A stretch of DNA of 64,000 nucleotides from Papiliotrema nemorosa (taxonomy: Eukaryota; Basidiomycota; Tremellomycetes; Tremellales; Rhynchogastremaceae): contig JASKOT010000020.1 of the NCBI GenBank assembly GCA_032158125.1, positions 186,001 through 250,000 of the forward strand, written 5' to 3'. Below are positions 50,118 through 61,801 of the stretch, piece after piece (positions within the stretch are counted from its first letter, which is position 1; each line of letters starts with the position of its first letter). Below the pieces are notes generated by a model. The model worked only from the letters and a program-made list of their open reading frames with translations, was not told the DNA's origin and ran no database searches. A program made the translations under genes and the position numbers.

Positions 50118-50884
50118 TCACACCTTCACCCCGGCCTCACAGCTCGTCGGTGCCATCTCTTCTGCCCTTTGAGGCTCGACACCCAAAGCATGAGCGATAT
50201 CCCTCAGTTCTGAATGATCGACCGTATGCTCCATCCTGTAAAAGTGTAGCACAGAGCCGTCTGATATCAGCGCACCCCCCAACCAAGCCCGCCTCACCCT
50301 TGTCCAGAACCAACTCCCCTCCATTCTGACTCAAAGGTCCCACAGCATTCCTATGTCCGAAATTCTTCATCGGTCCATCTCGCATAGCTCTCATCGTACG
50401 CGTAAACACCCCTCCGATGGCTTTCTCATACTCCTTCTCTTGACCAGATTTCGATACTCCCAAATTGGATTTGAACTGGAAAATCTTGTATAGCTCCAAA
50501 GTGGGATTACCGTATACTGGATAAGGGGTTTTCGTGAGGTCAATATAAGCTTGAATCGGGGTGAATTCTCCGCAACCTATGATCAAGACTGCCTGTCAAT
50601 ACCCCTTCAGGCGGCAATATTCGACTAACTTGATGTATCTGCGTCTAGGCTCGAAGGAGGGATCACCGAGCTGAGCTGTTTGATATATCCTTGACAATTC
50701 CCACACCCTAGCAGTCAGCAATATGCTGAGCAATGAGCGGCGACCCACAATAGTGCCTGATGAAGATCAGAGCGGTCTTCTTCCCCTTGACCAGATCGCC
50801 CAAGATGTGTTTCTGGCCCTCCTTGTCGACTATTTCGACCTGATAAGCCTGTTGAAGCTGCTCTTGCGTGAGTGTTGAAGCCAT
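50118..50884 (-). CDS. AhpC/TSA-type peroxiredoxin-like protein (PRXL2/AAED1 family)
   Basis: A thioredoxin-fold protein of the AhpC/TSA_2 group. The N-terminal strand and active-site loop read KKTALIFIRHYWCGNCQGYI, with a CxxC pair where PRXL2 proteins carry their redox cysteine. The middle matches the family (VLIIGCGEFTPIQAYIDLTK, YPVYGNPTLELYKIF). The end GELVLDKDGSVLHFYRMEHT, then VDHSELRDIAHALGV, is restored by splicing a GTGAGG...CAG intron near 50300-50265. Start ATG 50884 (MASTLTQEQLQQ), stop TGA 50118-50120. Substrate unknown; redox or peroxide reduction is inferred from the fold. Confidence 0.82.
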
Positions 50885-51190
50885 TGTGGGTTGTCCAATG
50901 AAGTATTCATCGGTACCCCTTTAGTCTGTGCAGCCCATCGTCCTGGTCTCATCGTTCGACGATCCGTTTCATCTTATTTGATGACGTAATGTAATTTATT
51001 ATTTTACCCATTGTCGCCACCGAGCGGCGATCACCGCCACCCATCCCGACGCGCTTCCTTCTCGACATGGACAATGCAAATCACGCGCGTCGACTAACCC
51101 GATTTCTTCGTCATCTACCTCGACTCGTCTTCCTACCGACCCGGCAGCTCGACATTATATCTAGTCCAGCTCGAACATCCAGTGGAAAAA

Positions 51191-54100
51191 ATGAACAGGA
51201 GAGGTCATTTGTCGCACAAGGTCCCGAATGTCAAATTACGTCCGGCTCCTGCACCATCTACTAAATCTTCACGAAAGTCTGAACCGCTCGAACAGTCGGC
51301 ATGGGACGATCAAGCTACAGACGATGAAGAGGATGAAGGGCATATAGGTCTTTCTGGAGAGAACAGACCATGGACCAGTATTGTGATCACGTTTACAGGG
51401 GTGGAAGACAAGGTGTGTAGCAAACCATGGCCGTCCGGGTATTCGCTGACAGGTAGACACAATTGACAGAGATGGTCAGGGAGCTAGGAGGGATCGTCGA
51501 GAGCGCATTAACGGTGAATGTGACGCACGTCGTAGCTTCCGGATTTGGATCGCCAAAATACATGGTGCGTTGACTCGTCTGACAGATTGAGATTGACAGT
51601 TAGTATGCGATAGAACACCGGATACCGGTCATGACTCCCGAATGGATTCGATCAGCCCACGAGTGCTGGCTTGGAGGAGACGATATAAAACAAGCAGAGC
51701 TTCAAGAGTCGCACTACCTCTTACCCTTCCAAGGCCTCAAAATTGCGATATCAGGCATAGAGAACCGTTTGTTCTCCGCTTCCAGCCCAATGCCAAACTG
51801 ACACTTCAGTGGACAGGAGGAAAGAGATTGTCAAGCAAGTGAATGGCTCTGGTGGTGTATACTCGAAAGATCTCGATAGGACCTGTACACACCTCATCTC
51901 TGCTGTTCTAGCGACATCCGACGCCAAGTCCAGCGAAAAGATTCGATGGGCTCTGAAGGAGAACCAGACGAGGGATGTAGCTAGGCGGAGAGGGAAAAAA
52001 GCAGACGTGGAGAATATAAAGATACTGTATGAAGAGTGGATATGGGATTGTGTGGCGTATAGAGGGAGATGGAAGGAAGAGGGGTATGATGCGAGGAAAT
52101 CTAGGCCAAAGGGAAAGGTCAGAGCTGGTGAGTCGGGGTAATGACCATGCACTTTCGGTGTTGACAAGGTAGAGGACGTCATCGACGGAACAGTCTTTCA
52201 GCAGGAAGAGGAGACAAAGCCCGAGGTGGTCAAGGAGGAAGAGAGCGAACCTGCCGTTGTCCGCAAGAGGAAGACTGGAAGCATGGCAAATCTAGTAGGA
52301 GACCTCATCTCAACAACGGGGAAGGTGGAGCCGAAAGAGGGACGCACAGACGAGGAGCACGACGCTGCCATGCCTGTCGCTGGCCCGTCAAGGCTCGGAA
52401 GCGATACCGATGTCGCGGCTAGAAGAGCACAAAAGGAGGAAAGACAACCTGAAAAACGCCTCGGTCTGGATCGACAACCGTCAGTCCTGCATCGATTACG
52501 CGCGACCGCTTTCGATGAGCCGACAAGAGCTGCGGACGCCCGTGTGGGGGAACCGACGGATTCAAAGGCCACATCAAGTTTCCCTCCCACCGCGTCTGCT
52601 CGCGATGCAACTCCCTCGACGCTGCCCCTCGGCCCGGCGGATGTCGAATCACGCAAGGAAGACGATCAAATGGTGCCCGATGTCAAATTTTACGATGGTC
52701 TGCGCTTTTGCCATGTTATCGAAGAAGAGTGCAGGGGACTAGAGCAGGCTCTGCTGGCTCATGGCGGTGTGCTTGTGTCAAACGAGGATCGCTTAGCCGG
52801 GACGGAGGTGGATTATATTGTCGTCCGACTGTGGGTACTCGACCATGGGCTTGGCTGATGTGCAGGAGCAGCCATAATCGACCGGAATTTCCAGAAGGGA
52901 TACCTCGCCCTGAAGTGGTCACTGAATGTTGGGTTGAAGCATGCTGTTTCGAGCATCGTATGAAGTCGCCCGATGAACATCTGGTGTTCAAGCCATTGTC
53001 CGCGCCCATGCCCATACCCGACGCCGACAAGCTCAACATACATCTCTCGGGATTGTCGACTAGTGACACAGTATACACGAAACGCCTCATCAAAGCTATA
53101 GGTCAGCGAATCGTATTTTGCACCTGATTGAAGGCTGACAACGCAGGCGCAAGGTTATCTGAAAAGATGAATCGCAGTACTACCCATCTCATATCTACCA
53201 CAAACGACTCTCCCAAAGCGTTGAAGACTCCCGAATGGGGAATCAAGCTGGTGAAACAGTCCTGGCTTCTTGCCGTCGGGGCTGCTGGAGAGATTCTGCC
53301 AGAGGAGCCTCATTTGCATGCTCCTCCACCTCCACGGGTCTTAGGCTCCACGCCGACTAGCCGTCAGCTGGGCTCTGGGACGTCGATGGCCAACATGTCG
53401 ATGGTGCTTGAGGTGGGAGACCCGACATACGAACGAGGCAAAGTTGCTCCGCCAAGCGGCACACCAACCGATCAACTCGTTCCACCGCCAAACAAGCTAT
53501 CCCAGGTCTCGCCGTCGCGGCAGCTGAAACTCACGCCGACTCATATCGACGATGATGGTAACCTCGGTGGGGCATCGTTAGGCACTTCCAGTCTTGCAGG
53601 CAAACCTTCATTCGATCCGTCCAACGTGCTTTCCCCACCGAGGCAAGAAAGAGAAAGGCTGCTCAACAATGCAGAGACAAACCCTTCACAAAAGCTCGCC
53701 AGGACAGTGTCGGCTCCTCCGAATTCCGACTCGATCAAGGAGAAACCTTCTTCTCCGCTCAATCCCCTCAGAGGGGCATCTACCGGCGGCCCGTCAAGTA
53801 TAGCCCTCAGCAAAGGCAAGCCGGATGTCACAGAGGCTTTGAGATTGTTGGCGCAGCAGAACCCGACTCCGCCTTCAAAGTCGAGAGCTGTAAGTGGTAG
53901 ATTACGTCGCATGATGCAAGCTGACAGACAGCAACGCCGACAGCGAACGGCTTCGCGATTGAGACAAGGAGGTTCTGGTCGAGTCTCTCACAGTCCATCC
54001 ACGACCGCTGGATCTCCTCTCAAGCGTATGACGCCAGACCTCTTTGACCCCGACAACTCGGTATACGAGGCAGACGAAATGTCCGAGCTGGACAACGGGA

Positions 54101-54252
54101 TAACCAAGAAGGATGAAATTCCCGAAGAATCCATTCGAGTCAATTATATCGATCCGTCGGCGGAAAAGCACAAGAGGAAGTTGATGGCTGTCATTGAGAG
54201 TAGTAAGAGGGCAGAGACAAAGATCAGCCCGAACAAACGTTCCAAACGGTGA
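51191..54252 (+). CDS. DPB11: BRCT-repeat replication/checkpoint protein Dpb11/TopBP1
   Basis: Four BRCT domains in two pairs, followed by a long disordered tail, match Dpb11 (Rad4/Cut5, TopBP1). This protein links CDK-phosphorylated Sld3 and Sld2 in origin firing and activates the ATR checkpoint. BRCT1: RPWTSIVITFTGVED to VTHVVASGFGSPKYM, YAIEHRIPVMTPEWI. BRCT2: LLPFQGLKIAISGIENLDRR to CTHLISAV, ILYEEWIWDCV. BRCT3: FYDGLRFCHVIEEECRGLEQ to VTECWVEACCFEHR. BRCT4: HLSGLSTSDTVYTKRLIKAI to STTHLIST, GIKLVKQSWL. The tail ends with basic KRSKR, a likely nuclear signal. The ATG at 51191 (MNRRGHLSHKV) is chosen; an ATG at 51067 would need another exon join. Confidence 0.88.
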
Positions 54253-55444
54253 CCTCCATTCAGACTGGACGAAAGTTGTTGCGGGAATGGCAGATCGAGA
54301 AATGCCTCCCGGGAGAGGCAGAGCGCAAGATCTGACTTCGCGAACGGCTCTGCTCGACTTTGCGACACTCGCGCCGTGGTAGATATCCTTCTGATGATCT
54401 GCAGTCTGGGTGTAGAAGTACGTTGTTGTCTGGGGATGAATTTGTCAGTATTGGTAGCCAAGTTGGATACTGGCTCAGCCGATTCCCGATGAATTACGGT
54501 TTTTGAGTTTGCCGCTTCCGGTCGCCCCAGTCAGCCAACAGACAACATGCTTTGCTTTTCACCTGGTAGTCCATGGGCAGCCTGGTACTCGTACTGGACT
54601 ATCTGCACATGCTTGGCGCGGTCGTATAGGGCTCAGCTGGAGCATGTGACATGAGCACAGTTGAGGCATGGGTGGAGTGATTACGGGATGATCGGGCCGG
54701 AGCCATGGCCATTTTGGGTGGGTGATCCGATAAGACCGACCCCTCGGCAGTCCGTCGATCTTTTTTCCACTGACATGCGGGGCTCAATGATACCACCTAA
54801 TCAATAACATGGATACGATGAAATGCATCGATTGACACATTACCATCTGACTCTTCACAAAGCTACAGACTTCACTCGACTCGTTGTATATCTGTCATCT
54901 CGTTGTATTCGTTGTAGAGTACGAAACAAGCGATCGAGCCTGCCTGCCGATCAGTCTCCGTCACCAAGACCCTATCTTGAGCTGCCTTTGCGTAGCCGCC
55001 CAGAAAGATCAACGAGCCCTCGGTATCTTGGTGAGTTTCTTGCCTTCTTTACCATATCCATGAGTCGCTTCTTGTCTCTGGGCGATGAGCGTGCGGTGGC
55101 GCTGGGCCGTTGATCGGTCATGCGAGGTGAATCTGACGGGTGGTGCGCTATCGGAGAGATCAGCTGGACCCTCCTTTATGATCGCCCCAACACCACCTTC
55201 GACCCCTCCTGCTTCTCTTACCCTATCTCACACGCTCGACTCGCCGATGCCAATTGCCCGTTGAAGACCATATGGTATTGGAATCGCAACTGACCCTTCA
55301 GAGCTATATATCAACTCGTAGATCCAATTGCAATCCCGACTAAAGAGTCAACACATCTCGCCCCTTCACAAGACATCTCAATTCTTCTTTAACTCGTATT
55401 ACCAGCACTGCATTCGAGTCGTGCGACGTTGATCACCTTCAAGA
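54253..55444. other. Long intergenic region with TATA box
   Basis: About 1.2 kb, the longest gap in the window. It contains a TATATAT element at 55305-55311, and the last ~130 bp are a pyrimidine-rich leader. Short open frames (for example 54823-55113) have no recognisable features. I see no tRNA or other RNA gene. Confidence 0.45.
55305..55311 (+). promoter_or_regulatory. TATA box (TATATAT)
   Basis: TATATAT lies 140 nt upstream of the ATG at 55445, almost the same distance as the TATA box of the gene at 8957. Confidence 0.5.
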
Positions 55445-56152
55445 ATGTCTTCACCACTCACCAACACCTCCATAATGTACCCGCATCAATCTAAATCTTC
55501 CACTCCATCACCTCAATTGGTCACTCCAGCCGGAACACCACCCGCATACTCTCTGCCCCCCTTCCCACCCACGTTCAGCGAAGCGAGGTTATCCCAACTT
55601 TTGGCCAATTTCGACCATGGCACACATACATTTGACCGAGCCGAACGTGAAACCCCAGACGAGAGGAGGGTATCTTTCGGTGACGGTGAGTTTATCTCGG
55701 GTATGTTCCGTTTGAACGAAGCTCATGGCTCAGCTTTCCCACCTCAGCATGCTATGGCAATGAGCGGTCGACCTCGATTTTTGTCTTCCTTATCGTTGAC
55801 GAGACCTGGATTTGGCTTCTCCTCAGCCGCATCATCAGGCACTTCCACGCCAACGTTGACTACGCCCATATCTTCCTCTCAGCCAAAGGATCATTTCTTC
55901 CCGGGACAAATGGCAAAACCCCAAGCGACCATATATGAAGAACCGATGTCCCGACCACAATCTACGCCTCTACAATCACAGAGCCATCAAGACACGAGTA
56001 TAACACCGGTGGAAATGCAACGATCGAATACTGCTCCTCAGAAAGTCACAGGATTCGCAAACCAGGGCATCGAGAAACACTCGTTTGGGCATCACGAGGG
56101 ACATCGACATTTCGATCCGTCGAAAGAACCGCGTCTCCTGGGGATATTGTGA
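55445..56152 (+). CDS. Hypothetical protein, 235 aa, single exon
   Basis: I do not recognise this protein. It is intronless, unusual here, and rich in Ser, Thr, Pro and Gln, so probably mostly disordered. A central block (FPPTFSEARLSQLLANFDHG, then RRVSFGDGEFISG) looks more conserved. Several SP/TP and RxxS sites could be phosphorylated. The C-terminus is His-rich (HSFGHHEGHRHFD). No signal peptide or transmembrane helix is seen. The TATA box and intronless structure suggest a stress- or condition-responsive gene, which is inference. Confidence 0.65.
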   Translation: MSSPLTNTSIMYPHQSKSSTPSPQLVTPAGTPPAYSLPPFPPTFSEARLSQLLANFDHGTHTFDRAERETPDERRVSFGDGEFISGMFRLNEAHGSAFPPQHAMAMSGRPRFLSSLSLTRPGFGFSSAASSGTSTPTLTTPISSSQPKDHFFPGQMAKPQATIYEEPMSRPQSTPLQSQSHQDTSITPVEMQRSNTAPQKVTGFANQGIEKHSFGHHEGHRHFDPSKEPRLLGIL

Positions 56153-56516
56153 GATGTGTCAGCCGATATGTCGACCCGTTACGTGCTGCTGTGGTTCGGG
56201 ATGGTGACTAGGATATGAGAGGAGGGAGACGGTAATTCAGAAGACGGGGAGGATGGAGTATGGCGTCGCGAGCCATATTCGTTGTGAACAGCATAGACGG
56301 CATTGACAGTGTAATCATTGTATACACCTCGCTTGAATAGAGCCTGGCCCCATTGTATGTATCTGTATATATCTCCGCGCATCGGACCCCGTTGCATCGT
56401 ATGTCACAATATACTCGCTGGTCAACACGCCCTCTAAACATGCATCACGCAGACCTCGAGGCACCAAGATCATTTCCATTCACCCGGTCGAACCGTCACG
56501 GCGGAAACTCGCAGTC
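56153..56516. other. Intergenic between convergent genes
   Basis: 364 bp between the + strand gene ending at 56152 and the minus-strand tandem copy ending at 56517. Nothing beyond 3' flanks is seen. Confidence 0.4.
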
Positions 56517-57459
56517 TCATTCCAACAATCTGGCTGATGTAGGCCCTCCGAGAGACGAGTCCGTCGACGCATGATCCACTTCTGGCTCCACGTACAGAGA
56601 CAGCTCCAGCTGACCCAGGTTTCCAAGAGGCAAGTGTCTGGAAGAGCTCGCATCGTAGACGTCAATTGTAAAAGGTGGTAGACCATCACTCTGCAGAGAT
56701 ACCGACAAGTTGGCCAAGTCTTGGCGAATGTCGGCCATGATCTCAGGATCAATGGCGTCGCCATTGGGGCCTGGGGCGAGGGTGTATCTCGACACGACTG
56801 CGCAAGCCCGACGTTGGATGTGCGATGCCACGTCGAGGATGTCAGTTTGAGATTGAGGTGTCGGTTCATGTCCATCAAGTGAGGATGGGTCCGCTTGATG
56901 GATCGAGAGGCTTCTGAAACCAGAAACAATCTTGTCCGTCAAGGCGACTGTCACACCGCTTCCGCAGAACTCGTCCAGCGTAAGCTGTACACCGATCCAG
57001 GGCAGTTTCATCCCGTACGTTTTGATCACTTTCACATGTGTCTTCTGCAGCGTGTCCCAACTTGGATCACCCCTACTGGCAGGTTGATGAACCCGTATAT
57101 TCCAATCGTTGGACTCGATAGTTGACGCATTGGTCCGCTTGATAGCCTCCTCGAATGCCTGGAGTAGCTCCCCTGGCGAGCCGTACGTGTCCTGGGCTAC
57201 CTGGATATTCTCAGGGTTGGTAGATAACATACCCTGACACCTTGTAATCTCGTCGAGTATCGCCCAGACCGATTCCTTCGCCGGGAGATGTCCTGTCGGA
57301 CCAGGCTCAATCAAAATTCTCCCCATACTCGTCTTCGCCGACGTACCAGGGTGCGACCCAGAAAACGGTCCCGGAAGTTGAGGTATCGGGGCCAGTGGCG
57401 ACCCGAGCCTGCGCCATGTCAACTGAAAGCTGCGTATCATCTGTTGTACCGGTGGACAT
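56517..57459 (-). pseudogene. Frame-broken copy of the unknown tandem gene family
   Basis: This reads as a copy of the gene at 58170-59153. The first frame starts at ATG 57459 (MSTGTTDDTQLS), runs through GTVFWVAPWYVGEDEYG and hits a stop at 57307-57309. Homology resumes in another frame with GRILIEPGPTGHLPAKESVW and continues unbroken to LGGPTSARLLE at 56517. Shared blocks with the intact copy include HVHQP/RVHQP, YGMKLPWIGVQL, VTVALTDKIV and GLPPFTIDVYD. No intron of normal size can join the two parts: the available AGs give 19-41 nt or the wrong phase. Either the copy is a pseudogene, a downstream start such as ATG at the MGRILIEPG codon is used, or there is an assembly error. A TATA box lies at 57579-57586. 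Confidence 0.65.
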
Positions 57460-58169
57460 GGTGATCAGTGGGGTACGTGATTGACTGTGGAACTGGTGTA
57501 TAGAGAACTTTGGAAGTAACCAAGAGACGCAAAGCGAAAGTTCGTCAACTATACTCGTACGAGTACTGTACAATAGCATTTATATAACCTTGGCAGACTT
57601 GTCCAACGCAAATCGATATCCTTCGATCACCATGATCATTCGGAAAACCCTATCGAGCTGTCACATTTGATGCCTTATCAAAGGAGGAACCGCTACTCAC
57701 CTCGCAATATGGCTCATTTGGGTCTGACACTTTCCTCCGATCCCTTTGTGCATTGGCCCCGCTCGCGCTGTAACGCAATAACGTGTATCACAGAATGCAA
57801 TAAAAGCTGGATCGATGGCCATGCACGATTCACCGTGATGGCAGCAGAGAAAGAGCCAAATTTGGAAGGGGACAGCGTTCCTTCGCGACACCATGTGATC
57901 TCACTGTACAGTATGATTACACCAAAGTGGTGAATCTGTCCAATGTCCACGGTCCACAAAACACGTCCTGTACCTCGTCATGGCGTTCCGACGCAGAGCT
58001 TCGGGCGTGTGTGTATGCGTGCATATGCGTATACTATTCTGTACCGCATCTTCATATCAGTACACATTCAAAAGTCTTATCACATCTGCCCCAACTCTCG
58101 TAGTCTAGGTCCTCACGCAACACTGCTGGCCCAAATTGTCCTGAGTAGGACAAGACCTACGGTCCTTCC
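57460..58169. promoter_or_regulatory. Spacer between the tandem copies, with TATA box
   Basis: About 710 bp between the two minus-strand copies. TATATAAA (minus strand) lies at 57579-57586, 120 nt upstream of the first ATG of the broken copy, so a promoter seems to be retained. Otherwise no feature is supported. Confidence 0.5.
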
Positions 58170-59153
58170 TTATCCATCATTAGAGCTGCCGTTTGCCTCG
58201 GGATTGTCCATCTCCGGCTCGGAGGATAGGACAAGATTATCAGCTGTGTATCTGAAGTCCTTGCCTGGGTCAGAATCTTTGTCGACTGGCGTGTAGATGT
58301 CAAAGGTGAACGCGGGCATGCCCTTCCCTTCCAACTCTTCAAACAGTCTAGTCATCTTCTCCTTGATGGATTCCACCAGTTCCGTATCAAACGGTCCTTC
58401 TCTCGATGCTTGTGACAAGAGCTCGTCCCTTGGGATCATATTGTATATTCGATTCTGGACGTATTCCGCACCGGCCACCGAACAGAAATCTTCCGGCAGC
58501 GTCATGGTGTCGTCAGAGGGTTGTTGCCACGTTCCATATATGTATCTGGATTTCAATACGACCTTGTCACTTAGAACAACCGTCACTTGACCTTCGTGTA
58601 GTTTCGTCTTGGACAATTGCACGCCCACCCAAGGTGCTTGCATCCCATAAGACATGGTCATTTTATCGCAGAATTGTTCAAGGTCCTTCCAGCTCGGTTG
58701 ACCCAGTTTGTGCGGTTGGTGGACATGCATTCCCCAACCGTGTCTTTCTAGGACACTCTCGTTGGCTGATCGGATCGCTTTCTCGTACCTCTCTAGGTAC
58801 ACGTTATCCCGCGACTTGCCCCGATCCTCCCCTTCATTGTCGAGCGATAATTTCTGTGGCAACAATGCCAGCCAGGGGCTACACGAACTCAGAAGCGACC
58901 ATACTGCTTCCTTACTGGGTGTCTTGCCCGTCTCACTCGGCGGCACCAACACACTCATTCCCCATAGAGAACCGTACTTATCCCTACCGACCACTGTTGG
59001 TTTGATCCAGAAGACCGTCCCCTCAGTTCCGGTCTCGCGTTGAGTGGCGGGTTCAAGATTATCTCGTGGCGATTGATCAGGTGGGTTCGCTCTTCGGATC
59101 GGAGGAGGATCTTCGTAGAGATCCGCATTAGACATGAAGGAGGCTTCGCTCAT
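58170..59153 (-). CDS. Unrecognised protein, intact member of tandem pair, 327 aa
   Basis: I do not recognise this family. The single exon starts at ATG 59153 (MSEASFMSNADLYEDP) and ends at TAA 58170-58172. After a ~45-residue disordered head comes GTVFWIKPTVVGRDKYGSLW, then EAVWSLLSSCSPWLALLPQK, WGMHVHQPHKLGQPSWKDLE and YGMQAPWVGVQL. VTVVLSDKVV and GKGMPAFTFDIYTPV follow, and the tail is acidic. The many short beta-like blocks and conserved Trp/Gly positions suggest a folded cytosolic alpha/beta protein; no signal peptide or membrane helix is seen. A TATA-like ATATAA (minus strand) lies at 59232-59237. A degraded copy lies directly downstream, so the family has duplicated locally. Confidence 0.75.
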   Translation of the reverse strand: MSEASFMSNADLYEDPPPIRRANPPDQSPRDNLEPATQRETGTEGTVFWIKPTVVGRDKYGSLWGMSVLVPPSETGKTPSKEAVWSLLSSCSPWLALLPQKLSLDNEGEDRGKSRDNVYLERYEKAIRSANESVLERHGWGMHVHQPHKLGQPSWKDLEQFCDKMTMSYGMQAPWVGVQLSKTKLHEGQVTVVLSDKVVLKSRYIYGTWQQPSDDTMTLPEDFCSVAGAEYVQNRIYNMIPRDELLSQASREGPFDTELVESIKEKMTRLFEELEGKGMPAFTFDIYTPVDKDSDPGKDFRYTADNLVLSSEPEMDNPEANGSSNDG

Positions 59154-59592
59154 TTCGATAGTGCAGCCCAAAAAAGATTTAAAGGCAAATTGCAGAAGTG
59201 AAAGAGAAAACTCAGGATTGCGATACCGCACTTATATCTCCTCGCGTGAAATGATAACGTTGCTTGCTGCGCTGAGGATCACTTTTGAAATCCACGCGAA
59301 ATATGTCTCGGCTCCTTTGTTCGAGCCTAATCAGAAGGGTGCATCACCTCACCAGTCGCTTCAAATAGACTGCAGGGGGACTAAGTTGAAAGGAGCTGTC
59401 CATGGGTAATGATCCTGGACGATGTTCACCTCGAATCTGAATGCAGCTATCCCCAAATGCTCACAAGCTTTGCGATGGCGTGGGCTCCCTTGAAGACAGA
59501 GGGAAGGTCGTCAGAAGTCAAAAAGACCATGATCAGTAAAAGCAGTACGCTCCGGCCATTCGTTAGGGGTCCGATACATTATGCCAATACAA
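59154..59592. promoter_or_regulatory. Upstream region of the intact tandem copy
   Basis: 439 bp between the syntaxin stop and the start of the unknown gene. It holds the TATA-like element at 59232-59237 (minus strand ATATAA), about 80 nt upstream of the ATG. No coding exon is supported. Confidence 0.45.
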
Positions 59593-60777
59593 CTAAGCCA
59601 AGATCTGGTAGATCAGCTGATTCACGCCCACATGGATCGGACTTACCGCGAGCAGAATCACAGCGAGAACAACGACCAGAATAACCAACAAACAAGCCAT
59701 CCTCCTCCCCGCTTTCCGTTGATATTCGTGCGCCGTGGTGAGTTCATCCGCGGCCGATGAGGTGTTTTGAGCGACAGAAGTGATGTTGGATTCAATGTTA
59801 TCTACAGATCAGCCATCCTTCATTGGCAGGACAACACGGTTGGCCAAAAAGGACTGTTAGAGCAAGGGACTGACCGATAAGGCCCCCTTGTTGCTCCACT
59901 ATCGTCCCTAGATCACGAAAGATATCGTTCAGTTCATGTATACCGCTCTCAATCTCTCGAATTTCTGCCTCTCTCTCGGCAATCAGAGTCTCTTGGAACT
60001 CCAGCTCCTGAGGTGAGACCCTGAAAGTCAACAGTGGACACTGAGAATGTGATTGGGTGGGCTCACTGCTGCACTTGCTGAAGCTGTTGCGTCTGCACGG
60101 GTTCCAACTCCACACTACTCCTCGGTTCATCCACTCTGGCCGTCAGCTTGATTCGTAAAGGACTTCGGTCAACATTGTGGCTCACCGGTCATCCTCGACG
60201 AGCTCTTCTACCCTCCTCTTCTGATTCTCTACATATGACCGTTGTTTCTCCGCCGACAGCTTCTGAACCCTCTGAAAAGCAGAAATAGCACTTCCAAACT
60301 CCCTCGACAACTTTGTCTGCACTGGTTTCCTCGAAGCCTGAACATCAGACTCCTTGCGCTGCACAATCCCTCGTCTGTTTGCGGGAGACCACATACATGA
60401 GGACCGCCGGCGGGGAACGAAGCTAGAGTCTTGACGTCGTCTGTGGATTTCTTGACCATATCTCGAGTGGCTTCCGTCAAGTTGTGTCTACCATGAGCTG
60501 ACTTTACGCTCATCGTCGTCGAACTTACAAGCTGGACCTCAGAGCCGGTCCATCAGCCTGCGAGCCGAGTTTATCGACCAGCCTTTGGATCCCCTGCACA
60601 TTGCTCTGTACTTTGAATATCTGAATCGACACTGAATCCTTGACCGAAGTAAACGCCTTGTCCTCGTCTGCGAATCAGCATCGCGATTCCCAGTCAGCGT
60701 GACGTTCACGGACCCTCTCCCGGACCTCTCAGTAATGGTTGGGAAGCTTCTCCCCGTTCTAGATCGTTGAAGCTCAT
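59593..60777 (-). CDS. PEP12: Endosomal/vacuolar Qa-SNARE (Pep12/syntaxin-7 type)
   Basis: A syntaxin that drives fusion at endosomes and vacuoles. The N-terminal Habc-like helices run from SVKDSVSIQIFKVQSNVQGI to EFGSAISAFQRVQKLSAEKQ. The SNARE motif is AEREAEIREIESGIHELNDI, FRDLGTIVEQQGGLIDNIES, with the central Gln in VEQQ. The single C-terminal membrane anchor is MACLLVILVVVLAVILLA. The first exon is short: MSFNDLERGEASQPLLRGPGE, start 60777. The last exon encodes only ILA before TAG at 59593-59595. All introns are GT-AG. The dynactin gene starts divergently 160 bp away. Pep12 rather than Vam3 or Tlg2 is the best guess from length and motif. Confidence 0.82.
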
Positions 60778-60937
60778 GCTGTATGCACTGCTTGATGAGA
60801 GATAGGTGGCAAGATGGATGAGAAATGGCAAGATGAGGTAACGACGATCCCCCCCGTTGTTCTCGCGCGTCAACCCTCTCTCCCCTCTTGAGCCATCTTC
60901 TACAACGACCGGTAAGACTGATCATGCATAGGTGACC

Positions 60938-61801
60938 ATGTCCACACCATCTTCGTGAGTTCGCAAAGGTCCCTGAGCTCTTCTCAATATCTTTGAAGTC
61001 GATGAAGAGGAGCGAAGGCGAGGCAGGCTGACGTCTCAGAGGGACTCGGATCTCGGCCCATTCGACCGCTCTCATATGCCAAGATACAGACCTTCGAGGG
61101 GAGATCACCATAGGCCAAGGGACTATCGTCCATCCCAAAGCGTCCATTCAAGCTATTGGAGGGCCTGTAGTCATCGGTGATAATTGTGTCGTAGAAGAGA
61201 AAGCAGTGATACTCAACCGGTAAGTCTCATTTCCACCCACCGAAGGGGGATTGACGGGCCAGAGGGAAGACCACCATGGTCATTGGGAACAACAACATGT
61301 TCATGATTGGCTGTCGTGAGTCATCACCCTATACGTTATTGTTGTTGAGCTTAGTATCCAGGTGTGGAGAGTCCAAGTGTAGGCAATGATAATGTTTTCC
61401 ATCCGCGGTGCAAGACTAGCAATCTGGTACATGTCTCGAATAGCTGTAACATCTGTAAGTCTCGTGTATTATCGCCCACACATGAGCTATAATCTTCAAT
61501 TGGCATGATTCTACGCTCTAGAGTGCGTCGAATGAGGGTGTGCTAATAGCAGATTCTGGAACGGTTCTTCTCCCTCTTGATCTGTCCGGCACTGTAGAGG
61601 AAACGATACCGCCTTATACCGTCATTTACGGCTCGGAATCCCTACGTAGAACATGGGACGCGAGTGGAGAATCAGGCGAGAAGAACCTGAGGGAGAAACA
61701 TATGGGTTTCTTACGAGAGATCATGCCAAAGTGGGTCTTTCTTTGCCAGAACGATGGTTCATGCTGATTGCACTAGACAAAATCGAATGAGAGTAGTATG
61801 A
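60938..61801 (+). CDS. Dynactin subunit 6 (p27)
   Basis: The p27 subunit of the dynactin pointed-end complex, which helps dynein bind cargo. It is built of left-handed beta-helix hexapeptide repeats. The first exon is 17 nt (MSTPS plus two bases of a codon), joined to SGTRISAHSTALICQDTDLR. Next come GEITIGQGTIVHPKASIQAI, GGPVVIGDNCVVEEKAVILN, MVIGNNNMFMIGC and VFHPRCKTSNLVHVSNSCNI. IADSGTVLLPLDLSGTVEET and YTVIYGSESLRRTW follow. A last GT-AG intron gives the end MPKQNRMRVV with TGA at 61799-61801. Without the first intron the frame hits a stop upstream, so the small first exon is needed. Paired divergently with the syntaxin gene. Confidence 0.85.

Noticed and set aside
54823..55113. Possible small + strand gene in the 1.2-kb gap
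   Set aside because: No conserved motif, no good splice context, and composition like the surrounding non-coding DNA.
57300..57345. Intron that would rescue the broken tandem copy (donor GTACGT)
   Set aside because: The reachable AG sites give introns of 19-41 nt, and the ones near a plausible size do not restore the frame seen in the intact copy.
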